This document shows, piece by piece, positions 8,499 to 16,755 of a stretch of 64,000 nucleotides of DNA. The notes under the pieces were generated by a model. That model searched no databases and was not told where the DNA came from. It worked only from the letters and a program-made list of their open reading frames with translations. The position numbers and the translations under genes were made by a program. Origin of the DNA: VAZQ01 sp963763365 (GTDB lineage: Bacteria; Pseudomonadota; Alphaproteobacteria; Rhizobiales; Xanthobacteraceae); assembly GCA_963763365.1 (NCBI GenBank), contig CAVXOE010000020.1, forward strand, positions 1-64,000, given 5' to 3'. Each line of letters opens with the position of its first letter. The first letter of the stretch is position 1.

Positions 8499-8773
8499 GG
8501 GTCGGAAGGTAGGGATTTGGCGCCGCAGCGGCTACCCAGCCCCGCGAGGTGTCAACTGCTTAGGGCGCGGGAATCTTATCCAAGTTTTTACCAATATTAT
8601 TTGGCGATCATTAACTAACAATGACTGATATTTACGTATTATAAAGCTTAATATAAGCAAGTATAGATGACCGATCCCCTACGAATAGTTTGGACGACGC
8701 CATTGTATTTTTGCACTAGACGCATCGATGATTACCAATACTATTAAAATCGAATTGTTGGAGGGATCAGGGG

Positions 8774-9433
8774 ATGAAACGCTTCCTTCTCGCGGGAGTC
8801 GCCGCGCTGGCGCTCACCGGGTCGGCCACGGCAGCCGATCTCATGTACCCGGCGCCGCCGTTGGCTCCGGGGCCGCTCTACAGCCCGCTCTACAATTGGA
8901 CCGGCTTCTATGTCGGCATCAACGGCGGCGGCGGTTACGGCGGTTCGAACTGGGACGGCATCGACAGCTTCAGTGTGTCCGGCGGCGTGGTTGGCCTGAC
9001 CGGCGGTTACAATTTCCAGATCAATCGGTTCGTGGTCGGCATCGAGACCGATATCGACTGGGCGGGCATCAAAGGCAGCACGACTAGTTGCCTGTTCGGC
9101 TGCGATACCCGAAATGCCTGGATCGGCACGATCCGCGGCCGTTTCGGCTACGCCTTCGACCGCTTCCTGCCCTACCTCACGGGCGGTGTCGCGCTCGGCG
9201 ACATTCGGGCGAACCGGACGTATTTTCCGGGCGGCAGCTTCACCAACGCCGGTTGGGCATTGGGCGGGGGACTCGAAGTGGCGATCTTCGGCAGCGCTTT
9301 CACCGCCAAGGTCGAATATCTCTACGTCGGGCTGGGCGACTTCAACTGCGGCCTGAACTGCGGGCTGCTGCCCGGATCCAACGTTTCGTACTACGCCAAT
9401 CTCCTGCGCGGCGGCATCAACGTCCGGTTCTGA
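8774..9433 (+). CDS. Outer-membrane beta-barrel porin-like protein (Omp31/Omp25 type)
   Basis: 219 residues with signal peptide MKRFLLAGVAALALTGSATAA and then DLMYPAPPL, a typical Hyphomicrobiales opening. NWTGFYVGINGGGGYG and the terminal LLRGGINVRF with final Phe are hallmarks of eight-stranded Omp25/31-like barrels. Alternating Gly/aromatic strands continue throughout. GGAGG lies 10 nt before ATG. The preceding 275 bp is markedly AT-rich compared with the rest of the window, fitting a strong promoter region, and a clear terminator follows. Two Cys pairs (CLFGC, CGLNCG) may form surface-loop disulfides. Function is structural or small-solute passage. Confidence 0.9.
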   Translation: MKRFLLAGVAALALTGSATAADLMYPAPPLAPGPLYSPLYNWTGFYVGINGGGGYGGSNWDGIDSFSVSGGVVGLTGGYNFQINRFVVGIETDIDWAGIKGSTTSCLFGCDTRNAWIGTIRGRFGYAFDRFLPYLTGGVALGDIRANRTYFPGGSFTNAGWALGGGLEVAIFGSAFTAKVEYLYVGLGDFNCGLNCGLLPGSNVSYYANLLRGGINVRF

Positions 9434-9460
9434 TCCCCTGGTCGGACCTCTGCGCGGCGA

Positions 9461-9488
9461 AACCCCGGACCTCACGGTCCGGGGTTTT
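9461..9488 (+). terminator. Rho-independent terminator after the outer-membrane protein gene
   Basis: CCCCGGACC, a TCAC loop, GGTCCGGGG, then TTTT. This is a 9-bp perfect GC-rich stem followed by a T-run 28 bp after the stop codon. Flanking AAA on the other side makes it potentially bidirectional, serving the convergent GST gene too. Confidence 0.9.
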
Positions 9489-9520
9489 GCTTTGGGCGGC
9501 GGGGCGACAAGCGCGCGACC

Positions 9521-10138
9521 TCACGTCGGCGGCTTGGTCGCAGCGAATGCCGGCACGCGCGCGGCGAAAGCGTCGAGCCAGGCGGCAAGCCGCGGATGGT
9601 CCTTGCGCCAGGCATCGCCAAAACGGAAATCGCGATAACCGAGCGCGCAGGCGATCGCGATCTGTCCGACAGTGGGCGGAGTGTCGAGCGCCGGGGGTTC
9701 CGCTTCGAGCGCCGCCAAAGCGCGCGTGACTTTGCCGGCCTGATGATCGAGCCATTTCGCCTCGTGCTTTTCCGCCGGCCGCCAGCGCGCCTCGTAGACG
9801 GTCAGGATGGAGGCATCCAAGATGCCGTCGGCCAGCGCCTGCAACCGCGACGACGCGATGCGCGCTGCTGGATCCTTCGGCACGATCTTGCCGCCACCGG
9901 CGCGATGGTCGAGGTAGTCCAGGATCACCCGCGAGTCGAAAAATACGCTGCCATCCTCGATCAGCAGCGCCGGAATCTTGCCGAGCGGGTTCTGCTGGCG
10001 AATGGGGTCGTTCGGACTCGATGTGTCGGCATTTTCGAGCGTAATCTCGGGCTCAAGACCGAGAATACCGGCGGCAATACGCACTTTGCGCACAAAGGGA
10101 GAAGCCGGAGACGAACGCAGGATCATCATGGGTGTCAT
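9521..10138 (-). CDS. Glutathione S-transferase family protein
   Basis: 205 residues from the ATG at 10138; the longer open frame upstream is a shadow of the cold-shock gene. The N-terminal thioredoxin-like domain begins MILRSSPASPFVRKVRIAAG, with the probable catalytic Ser in SPASPF, and has the cis-Pro region NPLGKIPALLIEDGSVFFDSRVI with the GSH-contacting Glu/Asp-Ser. The C-terminal helical domain (SRLQALADGILDASI...DFRFGDAW) is typical of the proteobacterial YibF-like group. Cytosolic detoxification or unknown conjugation role. Confidence 0.9.
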   Translation of the reverse strand: MTPMMILRSSPASPFVRKVRIAAGILGLEPEITLENADTSSPNDPIRQQNPLGKIPALLIEDGSVFFDSRVILDYLDHRAGGGKIVPKDPAARIASSRLQALADGILDASILTVYEARWRPAEKHEAKWLDHQAGKVTRALAALEAEPPALDTPPTVGQIAIACALGYRDFRFGDAWRKDHPRLAAWLDAFAARVPAFAATKPPT

Positions 10139-10230
10139 CTCGATCTGTCCCGGCGATGTTCGATACGCCGAGGTGAATGGAGGCGGCCGCTCGCAGAAGC
10201 GTCGCCGGTTCAGTTTGGAGTCAGCCTGCT

Positions 10231-10446
10231 TTAGCCGGTGATGACAAGGTTGACGGCCTTCGGGCCCTTGCCCTTCTTGTCGGGCTCGACATCGAAGGAG
10301 ATGCGCTGGCCCTCGTTGAGTGACTTGAGTCCGGCCCGCTCGACCGCCGTTACGTGAACGAAGACATCGCGTCCGCCATCGTCCGGCTTGATGAAACCGT
10401 AGCCACGTTCGGCGTTGAAGAATTTGACGGTACCTGCCATGGCCAT
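10231..10446 (-). CDS. cspA: Cold-shock domain protein (CspA family)
   Basis: 71 residues, one OB-fold cold-shock domain. RNP1 is RGYGFIKPD and RNP2 is DVFVHV; the start MAMAGTVKFFNAE is standard. It binds single-stranded RNA/DNA and acts as an RNA chaperone. AAAGGAG lies about 8 nt upstream of ATG, inside one arm of an 11-bp inverted repeat that could hide it in the mRNA (see the regulatory entry). Whether it is cold-inducible cannot be told from the coding sequence. Confidence 0.95.
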   Translation of the reverse strand: MAMAGTVKFFNAERGYGFIKPDDGGRDVFVHVTAVERAGLKSLNEGQRISFDVEPDKKGKGPKAVNLVITG

Positions 10447-10455
10447 CGGGAAACT

Positions 10456-10530
10456 CCTTTCCCCGTGGGTGCCACGCCGCCGGCCCGCATGGCGCGGCGG
10501 CTCGGCCGGACATTCACAAACGGGGAAAGG
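10456..10530 (-). promoter_or_regulatory. Structured 5-prime leader of the cold-shock gene
   Basis: In the mRNA, CCTTTCCCCGT (from 10530-10520) is perfectly complementary to ACGGGGAAAGG (10466-10456), which includes most of the AAAGGAG ribosome binding site. A GC-rich inner hairpin (GCCGCC...GGCGGC) sits in between. This would sequester the start region when folded. A regulatory, possibly temperature-sensing, role is inference. Confidence 0.5.
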
Positions 10531-10610
10531 GGCGGCCGCTTCACGGCCTCCGTCACTCCGCCGGCCCCCACAGGAGGCGGAACGTCAAAGCCAGCGCGAC
10601 AAAAATTAAA

Positions 10611-11492
10611 CTAATCCGGGCTTGTGGAAAAGTGGCGAAACTCGTTTTCACCCGTCAGCCAATCGACGCGGCTCGTTCCGGCGCCGGCATCGGAGAGAAC
10701 GGCCGCCAATTCCGGCAGCAGGACCGAAAGTTCGCCGGCGAGCGTCCAGGGTGGATTGACGATCAACAGCCCGCACGCTGCGAGCCGCCCCGGATCGCGG
10801 GAGGCGGCCACGCGCAGTTCCGCGCGCAAAATTTTGGCAATGCCGGTGCGCCGCAGGCGCCGCGCCAAGGCGTCCGGTTGTTCACGGTCCTTGATGGGGT
10901 ACCAGAGGAGGTAGGTGCCACCCGCCCACTTGCGGTGTGCGGCTTCAAGGCCCTGCACGAGCCGCGCGAAATCACCGGCGTCCTCGAATGGCGGATCGAT
11001 CAGGACCAGGCCCCGCCGCTCCTTCGGCGGTACATAGGCGTAGAGCGCGGTCCAGCCGTCGATCGGCAACGCCTTGCTGCGCCGGTCGCCGTCGAGATAA
11101 CGCGACAGGGCCGCGGCGGCGGAAGGCTCGGTCTCGCACGCGATCAGGCGGTCTTGCGAGCGCAACAGCGCACGCACGATGGCCGGCGAACCCGGATAGC
11201 TGGCGAGGCGGCCGGAGGTATTGAGGCCGTTGACGATGTCGAGATAGGGCGCGAGCAACTCGCGCGAAGCGGCCCCGATCGGCATGGTCAACAGACGCTG
11301 AATGCCGCCCTGCCACTCCGGGCTGCGGCTCGCCTCCGGGCCGGCGAGATCGTAAAGGCCAGCCCCCGCGTGAGTGTCGATCACACGAAAGGCCGCCGGT
11401 TTCGCGCGCAGGTGGACGAGAATGCGCACCAGCGTCGCGTGCTTGAGCACGTCGGCAAAATTTCCCGCATGAAAGGCGTGACGATAGTTCAT
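10611..11492 (-). CDS. rlmJ: 23S rRNA (adenine(2030)-N(6))-methyltransferase RlmJ
   Basis: 293 residues. MNYRHAFHAGNFADVLKHATL is the conserved RlmJ opening, followed by the AdoMet-binding VIDTHAGAGLYDL and the catalytic LIDPPFE. YPGSP and the GGTYLLWYPIKDRE strand are also family-typical. It methylates A2030 of 23S rRNA. It stands alone, with cspA downstream on the same strand about 165 bp away and a small opposite-strand ORF upstream. Confidence 0.95.
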   Translation of the reverse strand: MNYRHAFHAGNFADVLKHATLVRILVHLRAKPAAFRVIDTHAGAGLYDLAGPEASRSPEWQGGIQRLLTMPIGAASRELLAPYLDIVNGLNTSGRLASYPGSPAIVRALLRSQDRLIACETEPSAAAALSRYLDGDRRSKALPIDGWTALYAYVPPKERRGLVLIDPPFEDAGDFARLVQGLEAAHRKWAGGTYLLWYPIKDREQPDALARRLRRTGIAKILRAELRVAASRDPGRLAACGLLIVNPPWTLAGELSVLLPELAAVLSDAGAGTSRVDWLTGENEFRHFSTSPD

Positions 11493-11614
11493 GAGCGCAT
11501 GGGGCGGTTCGTCCGGGCGTTATTCCGCCAGGCGGAGGTAAAACGGGTCGGATTGCTAAAGTTTTACCATCGCGCTTAGCGTCGAGGCGATATCTCGCCC
11601 GGTACGCTGAAACG

Positions 11615-11845
11615 ATGTGGCGAACCTTGATCGCAGCAACCCTGGTTTACGGCTACGGCCATCCGAGCCTCGACGGATACCGTCCCGCCCTGCTCGACCG
11701 GCCGCTGCAGTCGTTCTACGCGGATGTGAACAGCACCGCGCGCGACGGCCGCAAGGCGCTCGCCGTTCTCGATGACGCACGCTGCATGCGCTATCTCAAG
11801 ACCTATATCGATCGGCTGGACGCGCACCTGCGCGCAGCCCTCTGA
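11615..11845 (+). CDS. Small hypothetical protein
   Basis: 76 residues starting MWRTLIAATLVYGYGHPSLDGYRP, possibly a short N-terminal signal or anchor, then charged sequence ending KTYIDRLDAHLRAAL, which looks helical. The amino-acid composition is balanced and protein-like, unlike the Arg/Ala-rich reading on the opposite strand. There is no convincing Shine-Dalgarno. I do not recognise a family; moderate doubt that it is real. Confidence 0.4.
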   Translation: MWRTLIAATLVYGYGHPSLDGYRPALLDRPLQSFYADVNSTARDGRKALAVLDDARCMRYLKTYIDRLDAHLRAAL

Positions 11846-11885
11846 CCCGACATTCCTGAGTTTCGATTACGACGCGAAAGGGCAC

Positions 11886-12461
11886 TCAGCCCCGCGCTTG
11901 CCGCTGGCCGGCCGCGGACCTCGCATCGGAATGCGTGCGCAGGCCAAACTCGCTGCGCGGCGGCACCACTTTCCGTGGCTGCGGCGGAGCCGGATTCGCG
12001 CGCTTCGCCTGTTCCGGCCGTGCCAAGTCCGCGGATCGGGCAATTTCCTTCCCCCCTCCCCGCGCTTTCCTGCGCCCAAAATCGAGAACGGCCGCCACGG
12101 TCCGCACCAGGACGAACAGCCCGAGCGGCAACCCCACGACGTGGATCAAAATGATCGGCAGGGCGACCGTCATGGCGTCGGGCTGGACGCTGGCCGCGGC
12201 GATATAGACGGGAGCCCAGACGGTCGCGGTGAGCGCGACGTTGACGACGGTCGAGAGAATGCTGAGCGGGCTCGATGGATCGCACACCCAGTAGAACAAT
12301 TCCTTGGCGGCGTTGGGGTGGCAAACCCCCGACTTACCGAAGACCGCCGCACCGTAGTCGAGCGCCCAGAACGTGACCGCCCACATGAGCAGGTAGCTCA
12401 GCCCGGTCTGCCAGGCGATGAACCTGACGTAGTCCTTGATGCGGCCCATTGCCCGTTTCAT
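11886..12461 (-). CDS. Hypothetical inner-membrane protein
   Basis: 191 residues with three hydrophobic segments: about 16-36 (WQTGLSYLLMWAVTFWALDYG), 65-90 (LSILSTVVNVALTATVWAPVYI) and 98-122 (VALPIILIHVVGLPLGLFVLV). A cytoplasmic basic, Pro/Ala-rich tail of about 70 residues follows (ARPEQAKRANPAPPQPRK). Two Cys (GVCHPN and YWVCDP) lie in the first periplasmic or cytoplasmic loop. I do not recognise a family. The flanking genes are unrelated. Confidence 0.65.
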   Translation of the reverse strand: MKRAMGRIKDYVRFIAWQTGLSYLLMWAVTFWALDYGAAVFGKSGVCHPNAAKELFYWVCDPSSPLSILSTVVNVALTATVWAPVYIAAASVQPDAMTVALPIILIHVVGLPLGLFVLVRTVAAVLDFGRRKARGGGKEIARSADLARPEQAKRANPAPPQPRKVVPPRSEFGLRTHSDARSAAGQRQARG

Positions 12462-12640
12462 TCATGTAGAATGTCCAGGCGAGCCTAGGAAGTTACCCTT
12501 ACCACTCCGTTGCAGAGAGCCGCGCGAACTGGTGGCTGTCGTCCATCGCCCGGTTGCGGGAATGGGGGAATGCGGGCGGATTCACCCCCTGCAACCCTCC
12601 CCCGCAAGCGAGGGAGGGACCGCGCCACCATCGCGGACCT

Positions 12641-13336
12641 TCAGCGCGAGACAGCCGCTGCGCCGCCCCCACGCACCGGCGGCATCACCAGCCGGTCGCG
12701 CCGGCAGGCACGCGATTCCATCTCCGGACAGGAGCGGAATTGCAAATCCCGGCTCAGGCAGATCCGGACTTCGCCCAGCCGCCGACTGTCGCATGTCACC
12801 GAAATGGCGTCGCGGCTGAGGCCTGGGTTCATCGTCACGAACGCCTCTTCGACCTCGTCGGGTGTCACGCTCAGTTGCTCTTTGGGCTCGATGTAAGCCT
12901 CCGGAATCTTCACCACCGCGCGGGCTTTGCGCACCGCGTCGAAATAGGCGCGCTGCCCGAGGCCGGAGCAGGTTCCGTGCTTGTCCCAGTTGTGAAAAAT
13001 CAGCCGTGGCGCCGGCATCAGATCGAGCATCGACGACACGATGTTGCGATCGAGCCGCGGCGCCGGCACCTGGCAGAACTCCGGAAAGCCCCTCTCGTAC
13101 TGCGGCCATAGGCCGTGAACCACGAAAGAGTACGGCCGCGCCGTGCCGCACTGCTGGTGCGGCGGCGTCCCCCGCTCACCGGCCGCCTCGCAGAACGAGG
13201 GCGACCACGACAGCGCGAGGACATAGAAGTCGAAATGTCCGGGCTGGTTCTGCCGCCGGTCCTGCGCGGAAGCTCCCGCACCCATCAACGACAAGGAGAC
13301 CGCAACTGACGCGACGCGAGCAAGAAACGGGACCAT
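12641..13336 (-). CDS. Ribonuclease T2 family protein, exported
   Basis: 231 residues with signal peptide (VASVAVSLSLMGAGASAQ). CAS1 is SFVVHGLWPQYE with catalytic His; CAS2 is FHNWDKHGTCSG with the second catalytic His and Lys. The residue normally Glu in the H-E-W-x-K-H-G pattern is Asn here, which may lower or change activity. Six or more Cys fit the disulfide-rich T2 fold. Periplasmic degradation of RNA is the family role. The C-terminal part (RGGGAAAVSR) is non-conserved and sits beside a palindromic CCTCCCCCGC/GAGGGAGG repeat. Confidence 0.9.
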   Translation of the reverse strand: MVPFLARVASVAVSLSLMGAGASAQDRRQNQPGHFDFYVLALSWSPSFCEAAGERGTPPHQQCGTARPYSFVVHGLWPQYERGFPEFCQVPAPRLDRNIVSSMLDLMPAPRLIFHNWDKHGTCSGLGQRAYFDAVRKARAVVKIPEAYIEPKEQLSVTPDEVEEAFVTMNPGLSRDAISVTCDSRRLGEVRICLSRDLQFRSCPEMESRACRRDRLVMPPVRGGGAAAVSR

Positions 13337-13516
13337 CGATGCCTCGTGAAAGCAGGCCGCACCACGTACACTTCAAGCACGTAGGAACAATACCACGAAA
13401 TCGGAACATTCCAAGAACAAATTAGAATTGCGCGGGTGGAAAATGATCGTCGATGGCAAACTGCCACTGTTGGCTTCGCCGGAAGGGCATATCCGACCAA
13501 TTCGCAGAGGAGACGC

Positions 13517-14629
13517 ATGGTGACCGCCTCATCGTCGCTGCCGGCCAGGCTCGTGGTCATGGAGGGGGACGGCATCGGCCCCGAGATCACGGCCGCGACG
13601 CTCGCGGTTCTGCACGCGGCCGACAGCCGCTTCGGGCTGGGGCTCACGCTGACGCCGGTCGCGATCGGGCTGAAGGCGTTGCGCGAGCAGGGCACGACGT
13701 TGCCGGCAAGCGCGGTCGAGGCGGCGCGGGCGGCCGACGGTGTCATCCTCGGGCCGGTCGATCACAACGCCTACCCGCCGGTCGAGAACGGCGGCATCAA
13801 TCCGTCGGGCGGTTTGCGCAAGCGCCTCGACCTGTTCGCCAACATCCGCCCGGCGAAGAGCCGCGGCGGATTTCCGCCGCGCTGCGGCGCCCCCGTCGAT
13901 CTCGTCATCGCGCGCGAGAACACCGAAGGCTTCTACGCCGACCGCAACATGTTCCAGGGCTCGGGCGAATTCATGCCGACGCCGGACCTTGCGTTATCGG
14001 TACGCAAGATCACACGCGAAGGCTCGACGCGCATCGTCGAGGCGGCCTATGCGCTGGCGCTGCGCCGGCGCAAGAAGGTGACGGCGGTACACAAGGCGAA
14101 TGTGTTTCGCGTGTCGGACGGACTTTTCCTGGAATGCGCGCGCGCCGTGGCGGCGCGGCATCCCAACGTGGAATACGAGGAGAAGATCGTCGACGCGATG
14201 GCGGCGCTGCTGGTGCGCGACGCGAGCCAATTCGACGTCATCGTCACCACCAACATGTTCGGCGACATCCTCTCCGATCTCGCCTCGGAGATTTCCGGCA
14301 GCCTCGGGCTCGCGGCCTCGATCAACGCCGGCACGCATCACGGGGTGGCGCAGGCGCAGCATGGCTCGGCGCCGGATATCGCCGGGCAGGACCTCGCCAA
14401 TCCCGCCTCGCTGATCGGCTCGACGGCGATGCTGCTGGCCTGGCTCGGCGAGCGGCGCAGCAACAATGCGTTCATCGCGGCCGCCGGCGCAATGGAAGCC
14501 GCGCTCGACCAGGCCATCGCCAAGCCCGAATGGCGCACGCGCGATCTCGGCGGGCCGCTCGGCACGCGCGCGTTCGGCGAACGCGTGGCGGGGCTGGTTA
14601 CGGAGAAGCTTGTTCCGCCCTCATCCTGA
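13517..14629 (+). CDS. Isocitrate/isopropylmalate/tartrate dehydrogenase family protein
   Basis: 370 residues from the ATG at 13517, preceded by GAGGAG at 13507-13512. NAD(P)-dependent beta-decarboxylating dehydrogenase signatures: VVMEGDGIGPEIT, IARENTEGFYAD, VHKANVFRVSDGLF, YEEKIVDAMAALLV and the metal-binding DVIVTTNMFGDILSDLASEISGS. The substrate is not clear; RENTEGFY is shared with isocitrate, homoisocitrate and tartrate enzymes. The adjacent genes do not suggest leucine synthesis. The final residues VPPSS and the TGA stop are supplied by an R2 palindromic repeat, so the native C-terminus may have been altered. Confidence 0.9.
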   Translation: MVTASSSLPARLVVMEGDGIGPEITAATLAVLHAADSRFGLGLTLTPVAIGLKALREQGTTLPASAVEAARAADGVILGPVDHNAYPPVENGGINPSGGLRKRLDLFANIRPAKSRGGFPPRCGAPVDLVIARENTEGFYADRNMFQGSGEFMPTPDLALSVRKITREGSTRIVEAAYALALRRRKKVTAVHKANVFRVSDGLFLECARAVAARHPNVEYEEKIVDAMAALLVRDASQFDVIVTTNMFGDILSDLASEISGSLGLAASINAGTHHGVAQAQHGSAPDIAGQDLANPASLIGSTAMLLAWLGERRSNNAFIAAAGAMEAALDQAIAKPEWRTRDLGGPLGTRAFGERVAGLVTEKLVPPSS

Positions 14630-14729
14630 GGAGCGTCGCGTAGCGACGCGTCTCGAAGGATGGCAGCGAGCACCGAGTTTGCGGCCATGCTTCGAGACGC
14701 ATCGCTTCGCGACGCTCCTCAGCATGAGG
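14620..14729. repeat. Palindromic repeat family R2 (CTCATCCTGAGGAGC type)
   Basis: Left arm CTCATCCTGAGGAGCG...GTCTCGAAGGATGG, right arm CCATGCTTCGAGACGC...CGCTCCTCAGCATGAGG. Further copies at 42992-43097 and 55255-55364, and a shortened relative at 27321-27362. This one overlaps the stop codon of the dehydrogenase gene. Confidence 0.85.
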
Positions 14730-14738
14730 CGTCGCGGA

Positions 14739-15837
14739 TCACAGCACCCGGCCCGCCTCGTCGATCAGGTGCATGTTGTCGAGCTTGGCGGCGAGCTTCA
14801 TGACGGCGCCGACGCGCGCGCCGGCGTTCGGGCTGACGCGAGCGCACACCTCGGTGCCCGCGATCGTGAAGTAGACCAGCGTCTCCATTCCCATCGGCTC
14901 GACCACTTCGATGGCGGCGTCCAACGTGCCGATGTTGGCCTCGCCGTTCGGCTTGACTTCGGTCAGGTGCTCGGGGCGCAGCCCGAAGATCAACCCGGCG
15001 CGGCCGACGTGCGGGCGATAACGCGCCGCGCGGGACTGCGGCACCGCCAGCGCGATGCCGTCGGCCAGCCGCACCCGCAATGCGTCCTCCTCGCCTTCCA
15101 GCCGGCAGGGAATAAAGTTCATCGCCGGCGAGCCGATGAAGCCCGCCACGAAGCGCGTCAGCGGTGCGTGATAGAGGTCGTTGGGCGCGCCGATCTGCTC
15201 GATGATGCCGCGGTTCATCACCACGACGCGATCCGCCAAAGTCATCGCCTCGATCTGATCGTGGGTGACATAGACCGTAGTGGTTCGCACCTTCTGATGC
15301 ACGCGCTTGATCTCGGTGCGCATCTGCACGCGCAGCTTGGCGTCGAGGTTGGAGAGCGGCTCGTCGAACAGGAACACCTTGGGATTGCGCACGATGGCGC
15401 GGCCCATCGCGACGCGCTGGCGCTGGCCGCCGGAGAGCTGGCGCGGTTTGCGCTCGAGCAGCTCGGTGATGTCGAGGATGCGGGCGGCTTCCTGCACGCG
15501 TTTGGCGATCTCCGGCTTCGGGATAACGCTTGAGGCGCAGGCCGAACGACATGTTCTCGTGCACCGTCATGTGCGGATAGAGCGCGTAGTTCTGAAAGAC
15601 CATCGCCATGTCGCGGTCCTTCGGCGGCACGTCGTTGACCACCGTGCCGTCGACACTGATCTCGCCGTCGCTGATGTCCTCGAGGCCAGCGATCATGCGC
15701 AGCGTGGTGGACTTGCCGCAGCCCGACGGGCCGACCAGCACCACGAACTCCTTGTCGGCGATGTCGAGATCGATGCCGCGCACCGCCTCGGTATCGTCGA
15801 AGCGCTTGACCACCTTGCGAAGCGACACTTGCGCCAT
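14739..15837 (-). pseudogene. ABC transporter ATP-binding protein, UgpC/MsmK type (frameshifted)
   Basis: With one extra base removed the gene encodes about 365 residues, the normal MsmK/UgpC length. The N-terminal frame has Walker A (GPSGCGKST), Q-loop (MVFQNYALYPH) and FGLRLKRYP. The second frame continues with KPEIAKRVQEAA, the signature LSGGQRQRVAMGRA, Walker B (VFLFDEPLSNLDAKL), H-loop (VYVTHD) and a TOBE-type regulatory domain. The break maps to the GGG run at 15520-15522. It is the last gene of a sugar-type importer operon, 4 bp after the permease gene. Probably a sequencing indel rather than decay. Confidence 0.88.
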
Positions 15838-15840
15838 GGG

Positions 15841-16755
15841 CTAGCCCTTCGTGGCGCCGGCCGTGAGGCCGGCGATGTAGTAGTCCATCAGGAAGGCGTA
15901 GATGATGAGCGGCGGCGCGGCGCCGAGCAGCGCGCCGGTCATGATCTGCCCCCAGTTGAACACGTCGCCCTTGATCAGCGTGGTGATGATGCCGACCGGC
16001 AGTACGAGCTGATCGGCCGACGTCGTGAACGCGAGCGGATAGAGGAACTGCGCCCACGACACCGTGAAGGCGAAGATGGTCGCGGCGATGAGGCCGGGCA
16101 GCGCCACCGGGATAAAGACGCGGGTGAGAATCTGCCGGTAGTTCGCGCCATCCATCAGCGCCGCCTCGTCGAGTTCCTTCGGGATCGAGGCGAAGTATCC
16201 GATCATGATCCAGGTGCAGAACGGCACCGTCAGCGTCGGATAGACGATCAGCAGCACCCACCAGCGGTTCATGAGCTGGATGCCGGTCCATTCGTTGACC
16301 ACGGCGAACATCTTGAACAGCGGAATGAACAGCAGCGTCTCCGGAATGAGGTATGTGAGGAAAATGCCGGTCGCGAGCGTGGCCGAGCCCCAGAACCGCA
16401 TGCGCGAGAGCGCGAACGCCGCCGGCACGCTGATCAGCATGGTGATCGTGACGACGAAGACCGAGACGATCGCGGAGTTGCGGAAGAACGTGAGATAGGT
16501 CGAGGATGTCAGGAGCTCGATGTAGTTGCTGAGCGTCGGATTCTTGACCCACCATGGATTGGTCGCGGCCGAAATCTCCATGCTGCTCTTGAGCGAGGTG
16601 ATCAGCATGTAGACCGGCGGCATCAGGAAGAAGATCGCGAATAACGTCAGGAAGAAATACGACCAGCGCAACGCCCAGCGGCGGTCGTGGCTCATGCTGC
16701 CGTATTTGGCGCGTCGGACGGGCGCGGCATCGGCCGGGAGCGATGCGGCGGTCAT
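15841..16755 (-). CDS. ABC sugar transporter permease, MalG/UgpE type
   Basis: About 304 residues from the ATG at 16755, which overlaps the corrected stop of the preceding permease (ATGA). Six membrane spans; first ALRWSYFFLTLFAIFFLMPPVYML. The EAA loop that docks to the ATPase reads KELDEAALMDGANYRQILTRVFIPVALPG (EAALMDGA core). In the raw sequence it is read through from the upstream permease as one 616-residue chain, which I regard as an artefact of a one-base insertion near 16801-16808. Confidence 0.9.
   Translation of the reverse strand: MTAASLPADAAPVRRAKYGSMSHDRRWALRWSYFFLTLFAIFFLMPPVYMLITSLKSSMEISAATNPWWVKNPTLSNYIELLTSSTYLTFFRNSAIVSVFVVTITMLISVPAAFALSRMRFWGSATLATGIFLTYLIPETLLFIPLFKMFAVVNEWTGIQLMNRWWVLLIVYPTLTVPFCTWIMIGYFASIPKELDEAALMDGANYRQILTRVFIPVALPGLIAATIFAFTVSWAQFLYPLAFTTSADQLVLPVGIITTLIKGDVFNWGQIMTGALLGAAPPLIIYAFLMDYYIAGLTAGATKG

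Noticed and set aside
7167..8618. A 483-codon plus-strand frame opposite uvrC, and similar long frames at 15307-16644 and 17555-19270
   Set aside because: They lie antisense to clear UvrC and ABC transporter proteins and show no domain features.
9521..10513. A 330-residue GST with a long N-terminal extension
   Set aside because: The extension is an out-of-frame reading of the cold-shock gene; the true start is the ATG at 10138.
11576..11827. An 83-codon minus-strand frame opposite the small ORF at 11615-11845
   Set aside because: Its composition is less protein-like and it ends inside the rlmJ promoter region; the plus-strand reading was preferred, with low confidence.
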